DNA from: Porites lobata
Lineage: Eukaryota; Cnidaria; Anthozoa; Scleractinia; Poritidae
Reading direction: 5' to 3'
Assembly: GCA_942486035.1 (NCBI GenBank)
Contig: CALNXK010000172.1
Span: 123,501-187,500, forward strand
DNA length: 64,000 nucleotides
In this document: positions 25,001 through 32,727 of the stretch, piece after piece
How positions within the stretch are numbered: position 1 is the first letter of the stretch
How the letters are laid out: each line of letters begins with the position of its first letter
Notes under the pieces: model-generated
Databases searched by the model: none
Seen by the model: the letters and a program-made list of their open reading frames with translations, nothing else
What the model was told of the DNA's origin: nothing
Program-made: the position numbers and the translations under genes

Positions 25001-28000
25001 TCCATCACTCTTAAAACAAGACACTTTCAGCAACTGAGCGGCTGTTTTTGGCAACTCTGAAATTTCTTCCAGCATTTGTAGTGTACGTAATTGTGAGTAT
25101 GTATAATCAGTTTTTTTGTTTTTTTATTATTGCCACTTTTTGGTAATTTTACTGTAATATTGTAATAATAATAAATGTCTTGAAAAAGTAATTATAAAAG
25201 AAAGAGTTTAAGAACAATTCCGGTTTTAAGTGATCGTTTAATAATGTAATTTATAAAATCCGTTGTGGTTACAGAATGAAAACGATTAACTGGATACAGG
25301 CAGCGCGTTTAACGGCCTGGATTTTTGTCACGGCTTGTCATTCTCACCTCAGATTTTGCAGTTGCGACTAGCCAGGAAAAGAGAAGCCTTCTCTGTCAGC
25401 TAATGGTTAACAAAATGTCCTTGGCTTCTCCAAGTTCCTTTTATCAGAGAAGACGATCATATGCACGCTGCACTTTGCATAATCACTATTCAATTTACAA
25501 TATGGAAATTCTTATCTTTTACCTTTATAAACACTTTTTTATTCCGGATTTTAACACTGAAAATTCCTGTATGAACTGAAACTAGAAAAAACTTTAACCC
25601 ACAGGACAAACCTTACTGAGACTGTCTTAAAAAATGCTTATTCGTAAGAAAAACGTAGCAAACAGAGTTGAGTGATGTAGTTGAAAACTAATCTTATGTT
25701 TACATTACTTCACTGATCTAAACAAATACATCTGGGCAGTGGTCACAGTATTTTGGTTTTACAAAGGAAGTTGTCTAGGAAACTTTATTGTTCTTATCGA
25801 TGTTATTTTTCGAAAGCAGATCTTGGTCGTCAGCACGAAAAAAGTTGCTTAGTTTAGTATGTAACATAAACAACTTATGACTTTTTCAAGCACACTTAGA
25901 ATTAAAAGAAATTCCAAGATAGCTAGAATTTTACATCACAACAATACTTTTCGTTCCCTCAGGGGTTACCGAGGGAGGGGTTATGAAGGTACCGAGTTTT
26001 CCAAGGTCGTCCACAAGACTTTGGAGATCAAGCGAACCAAGCAGAAGATCTTTGGTTTTCAGCACCATTTTACTTTTTGCATCTGGAATGGTAACAAGAT
26101 CGAAGGTTTCGTCATTAATGACAACCTGAGAGTCAGCCATTTCGTGTTCTAGGATTCTTCTTTTTACGCAGCTTTAAGTTTTGGACACACAAGGTGTTGT
26201 GCAGTTATCTAGCAAATGCGCTCGAATGTGCTAAATGTGAATCAATTTATGTGTTTGTGGCGGTCTATTCTCGGAAAATGATCAATTAATCATTGTTGAT
26301 GGTAAGATAGATATATATCTAACCATTGCTGGCCATTTCGTACCATATATGGTAAAAATTAGCACGAGAAGTTACAGCTATATTACTTCCTTAGAAAAAA
26401 AGCTTTCCCTTTGGATCTAGGCATTTAAGTGTTTTCGTTTTCCTCCATGGAACCGTGAAATCGGAATTCTTTCGTGTTATCATTGCTTTCCACGAAATGT
26501 GTATCACAAAGTGGGCTTCATGTTCTCTAAAGGCCAATGCGCAAAGCCGGGCTGACTTGATCTTGAAGCCACTGATAATAATAAGAGGCATAAAACGTTA
26601 AGGTTTATTATAAAAGACAGAGACTGTTTATAGTTTTTAAGATAGATAGTAACTAAACCGGTCCGGATATTTCTCAGCGTGCAAAAATGACTCTCGCAGA
26701 CAGGAAGGTGATGCAGCCCACTTTTTTCACTCCGACACCGGTCACAACGAAATTTGTACTTTTTCAGGAATTTTTGTTTGTTTGTTTGTTTTCGTACTGG
26801 AACGAATTGAGATGTTGAACAAAAACATCTACAGTTCGTTTTTATTTTTTTGTTTTGTTTTTGAGAGAGGCTCAAGGTCTCGTGACATCTCACCTGAGTG
26901 CTGGTATTTTTCGTACCATATTTAGTCTATTGTGATTGATATACCGTAGAATTCCGAAAATAAGCCCCTCCATGTATAAGCCCCTCCAAATATAAGCCCC
27001 CTAAACTCGTAACGCCAAAAACCCTCCGTTAAATCGCCCCTCCAAATACAAGTCCCCGGAGGCTTGTACTTGGAAACTTGCCCTCAAATACAAAGTAAAA
27101 CAAAGCAAAAACGGTAAATTTACTTCCAACTATAAGGCTAGCCCAATTGATTTTGACACGCAAATTTCCCTTCGTAGATAAGCCCCTCCGAATATAAGCC
27201 CTCCAAAAATAAGCCCCTTAAAAAGGGCCTTTGAAAAATATAAGCCCCGGGGCTTATTTTCGGAATTTTACGGTAAGTAGTTACCTTCAAGATCGACATA
27301 ATAATAAAGATCTTGCTTGGAAATAAGGACAGCCACTTTGCACAAAGTTTGTGGTGTTTTGTAATTTCTCTCCTCAGTACTAAACCGTCCTAATCAGCTT
27401 GAAAGTAAAGTTTTACCATCATGTCACTAATCGCAACGAGTTCTGGGTGTTTCAACGCACTCGAAGCAGCCCTGGAGGCAGTGAAAACCTGTAACGCTGA
27501 CAGCACAGAGGTTATGATTAAATCCATAAGACAAGACGGAGTGTTGTTACAAAAACAGGCGTCAATCCTCTGTGATGAGCTCAAACAGGACGAGAAGAAG
27601 CAGCAAGAATTAGACGAGGATCTAACTAAGCAGATAAACAAGTTACACGCCGAAGAGGTTGAGCTTAAAAACAGGAGGTAAGGTTTGGAAGCGAACAAAC
27701 GAGATGCATCTGGGCGATACGAAAATGCAAAGGCAGAGAAGAGGGAAGCTGAGAGAAATTGGAGGAAGCAGAAAAATGGGGTTGGGTGCCTGGTTACGGC
27801 ACGTTTCTGGTCGTTCGAGAACTTGTTCAAAACAATAAGGAAAAGGCTAGTGATGCACGCAGAGAAATGGAGCGTTATGACGGAGAAATGAGCAGAGCCG
27901 AAAGTAACATCCGGTCGGCAAACACCGCTATTTCGCAGGTAGGTGTCATATTTCTTTTACGTGTTCTTTTATTGTCAAAGGCAACAAAGCATGCAGAAAG

Positions 28001-31000
28001 AAACTCAACTATAGCTACGAAACGTTTTGCTATAGAAGTGTGTTTCTCAATTGTTTTACGTTATAAGGGCTTCAGTGTTTCTTTTTTCCGAAAATTTTAG
28101 ATGCAATTGCACGTTTTACGAAATTGAGAATTTTTCTTATTCCTCTTTCGATCACATTTTTGAATCCGAAAATTTAAGGTTTCCTTTTTCTACGAAAATT
28201 AGCCAAACATAAGGAGTAAAATATGAAAAATTAAACTTTAGAAAATCGTAAGGAATTTTTTAGATAAGCTCGAAAATTTACCTGAATGGAACGGCATCTA
28301 GAAATTATTAGTCGTGTTCAAGCAATAGAAAATTCTAGGCAACATCAGCTTTTCCGAACAGATATTCAGTCGCAGAAAACAGTCCTTGGGTGCCCCTGAA
28401 GAGCTAGCCTCCCACGCAGGCGTTTTTAGGGGAGCTCGTCTTTCATCTCTCCCCACAAGGAGGAGGGATGAAAAACGAGCTCCCTAAAAACACCTGCGTC
28501 GGAGGCTACTGAAGAGCGGGATGTTTCACTTTTCGACTCTTCAGCCTCCTTCGAACTCACCTTCGGGTCAATTTACATTATTCCAGCGTATGATTTCCAT
28601 CAAGATTAGCATGCTTTTTATCATCCCGTAGTACTGCTGTTTTGTTCAGTGATGTCGGTCATTTTACAGGCCTGATTCAGTTTTCATCGTTCTCTGCAGA
28701 CAGAGGAGGACCAAAATGACATTTCAAAGAAAGTGGCAGACCTAAATAGACAACGAGAAGCATGTCACGAGGAGCTTGGTAAAATCAAGACCTTGATTTC
28801 ATTTATTATGCAAGCTACTACATTCTGGGAGGAAGTGATCATGCTCGCCAGCGCAGCAACAGTCAAAACCGAACAGGTTCAAAAGATTGTGGATCTGGCT
28901 GCCAAGAAAAATAGTGTCAAGATTCTCAGTAGCAGAGGTACAGAGACTAAGATGAGGTCATTTAAAGAATCCTGGATGGAAGTAGCAGAGATGTTTGCTT
29001 CTCAAGGAAATAAGCTGCTAGTAAACGGTGAGCTGCACAGATCGAAACTTGCATTTAAGTAGGGTAAAGCACAATTAGGTTAACAGTACTCAGGAGTGTT
29101 CCATGTTGTTGTATCATTGTTGTTTTCATTTTGATAAAACGCATTTTCCACTTCCGTGCGTAGTTTGTTGAGATCATTTATCGTTCAATTTACTGCTTTT
29201 GCAATATACATTGAATCTATCTTGCGGTACCATGCCCCAAACCCTCCCCTCTTTTAGCTTTTTCTTTGGCCGTCTAATTTCAATGAAAACCAGTGATATA
29301 GTGCCTAAAAATATATGCGTTCGCAATACATGTTACCATGCAGTATGAGTGAAACCGTAGTGATTTTTTTACTGAGAATAATTGCGTTCTTCATGTGTGA
29401 TACACTAAGCTAAATTATAAATGCTCATTTTATTTTTTCCAACAGGAAAGTTCTTCCTAATGTCTCAGTGAATGTTTCTTCAATTTTGCCATTCACGTAT
29501 ACTGGTGATATAGATGGATATAGATGGATACGGTTCCTGCAGTACCTTTGCAATGGCAATTCATGTATAGAGTACATGCACCTTCTGGTACTAAGAGCTT
29601 AATCTCTGAGTTGCACCTCTTTATCTGATTGTCTTCAGAATAACCGCAGCTATTGAATATTTTAGGAGCTTTCTTATCTGGTTTTGTATTATTTATTTGT
29701 TATCCAATGAAAATTCCATGTATCGTTGTGATATATCATATTGTTCATTTTATCCCTGCACTAGCTGTTGCTTCATACCAACTCTGTTGTTGCGAGAAGC
29801 ATGTAGTGAAAAGGTTTAAGAGACAGATTCAGGCTCTTGTAGCCTTAGCATTTGGCAAAATTCTGCTTTATTTTTGATACAAGTGATACAAAAACTGTAA
29901 ACTAGCAAGGGATTTTAAGATTGCATGCAGAATCAGGTATCTCCTACCATAGAAATTTTCAGTTATTTTCAAATTAGAATTAAATGATAAGTTAAAAAAA
30001 TACATTTTCATCAAGAACAATAAACTGAAAACCCTTTTATCAAAAATGGCGAAAACACCGGTCGCCTCTTTAATTTGTGTAAATAAAGGTAAAAGTGTAC
30101 TGTAAGTTAATATGTATCATAGTGTGTGATTCTAATTTATCAAATGTTAATTATTTAGTTTCCATCACTCTTAAAACAAGCCACTTTCAACAATTGAGCG
30201 GCTGTTTTTGGCAACTCTGAAATTTCTTCCAGCATATGTAGTGTACGTAATTGTTAGTATGTATAATCGGTTTTTTTGTTTTTTTATTTTTGTCACTTTT
30301 TTGTAATTTTACTGTAATACTGTAATAATAATAAATGTCTTGAAAAAGTAATTATAAAAGAAAGAGTTTAAGAACGAGTCCGGTGTCAAGTGATCGTTTA
30401 ATAATGCAATTTATAAAATCCGTTGCAGTTACAGAATGAAAACGATTAACTGGATACAGGCAGCGCGTGCAACGACCTGGGTTTTTGTCACGGCTTGTCC
30501 TTCTCACCTCAGATTTTGCAGTTGCGACTAGCCAGGAAAAGAGAAGCCTTCTCTGTCAGCTAATGGTTAACAAAATATCCTTGGTTTCTCCAAGTTCCTT
30601 TTATCAGAGAAGACGATCATATGCACCCTGCACTTTGCATAATCACTATTCAATTTACAATATGGAAATTCTTATCTTTTACATTTATAAACACTTTTTT
30701 ATTCCGGATTTTAACACTGAAAATTCCTGTATGAACTGAAACCAAAAAAAACTTTAACCCACGGGACAAACCTTACTGAGACTGCCTTAAAAATGCTTAT
30801 TCGTAAGAAAAACGTAGCAAACAGAGTTCAGTGATGGTAGTTGAAAACTAATCTTCTGTTTACATTACTTCACTGATCTAGACAAATACATCTGGGTAGT
30901 GGTCACAATATTTTGGTTTTACAAAGGAAGTTGTCTCGGAAACTTTATTGTTCTTATCGATGTTATTTTTTGATCTTGGTCGTCAGCACGAAAAAAGTTG

Positions 31001-32694
31001 TTTAGTTTAGTATGTAACATAAACAACTTATGACTTTTTCAAGCACACTAAGACCCTGTTTACATGGAGTGGGGGACCCCGGTTTAGTGGGGTAGGTTTC
31101 TTTTGTTTTGTGTCCCCCAGAGCGTGAAAACAAAAGAAACCAACCCCACTAGACCGGGGTCCCCCACTCCATGTAAACAGGCCCTTAGAATTAAAAGAAA
31201 TTCCAAGATAGCTAGAATTTTACATCACAACAATACTTTTCGTTCCCTCAGGGGTTGCTGTAAGTGCTTACGGGTTTTCATAATCCAGCTAAAAACTATT
31301 AATTAAAATAAAACTGACTTGCTGCTTGAGAGGTGACGCAGGTACTGGTGGTCCACAAAAGGGCGCTCCTGCACCTATTTGAAAGACTGTTTTTGATTAG
31401 CTGGGAAAACAGTAGGGATTGTCACATAACAATGCCTCTATCCCTGAAAACAATGGAAGTGCAGATTAAAGGGGACCAGTGAAATAAGAGGTTTAGAACG
31501 GTGCAGGTCTACTACCACAAAAAGGACAGAGAAAATATTTTAAATGGATATAACAAGTGACAATACAATATGTTCCGAGTGTAACCAGATAGAAAGGAGC
31601 GGAACATCTTGCACTTTCCACATTGGCTTCCCGGCGCTCGCTAATTTTTCCTTGGCCTCCCCCCTTTTGCCCTTTTGACTGCGAAATACTATAGAGTGTT
31701 GTTGTTTCTCCCACTTTCCGCCCTTTTTGAGAACTTCTACCTCCCGCTCTTTCTTTCCTCTCCTCCCCGCTCGTTCCCTTCCCTCCCCCTATTCTCTCGG
31801 GCTCCCAATTTCCTGTCCTCCCCCATTTAAGAACATGGCTGACAGGTTGAAATGGGAAATACCGATAATAACCCTAGCTAGTAGCCTCCCACGCAGACGT
31901 TCTTAAGTCTTCGTCACGCGTTCCTTCCTCAAGTTCGTTGGGGAGGATTGCGTGACGAGTCAACAAAACATCTGTGTGGGCGGTTACCCAGCGAAAGGTC
32001 AGAGAGGGATTCGAACCCGGGCGACCAAATTAAAATCCAGAGTTCCAAACCCACTGAGTCATGTTGCCTCTCTCCCTCTTTGGAAACTACCATTCGAGAG
32101 TCTACAAATCTAGTATTACATATTAAAAAACCGTTTTAGTTATGAATATTAAGCAATATGTAATTTAGAGTTAAAGATATCCTACAATTCCTTTATTCAG
32201 AATAACTTCTCACTCACTCAGTTTTGCGAGCGCTTATGGAACAAGTTGATTTCTTCGGTGCTTGGCAAGTAACTTTAAAAAGTAATGGTCCTGATAAGAA
32301 GGAAAGAACCAAACGCAATGAAAACGTCGGAATGCAAAAAAGTGCTAACTTTACTATTGTCTCTACTACACTTATGATTGGTTTGAACATATATAAATCC
32401 CTTGTTTTCTGACCAACTTCGTTACAACAAAATCTCTTCTGAATCTAAGTGACACAGAAATCCTATGTAAGGAACATGTAAAATTGTAAACTTTGTTGGA
32501 TATTGTTTTCAACTCTTATGATTGGTTGAAATCTTTTAACACGAAAAAACACCCTTTGTGTAAAAATGAAAACATTCCTATGTGACGGGAAAGCGTATTG
32601 CGCCATAACAAAAAAAAAAAAGCTATCCACTCGATAAATCTCTATCCATATAAATCCTTGGTTTTCCTAATACTTTAACATCTGCGGGATAGTA

Positions 32695-32727
<33 letters not shown>

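Noticed and set aside
31987..32080. Functional tRNA gene on -
   Set aside because: A and B boxes are present, but the stems pair poorly and the anticodon position would read a stop-type triplet; a SINE head fits better.
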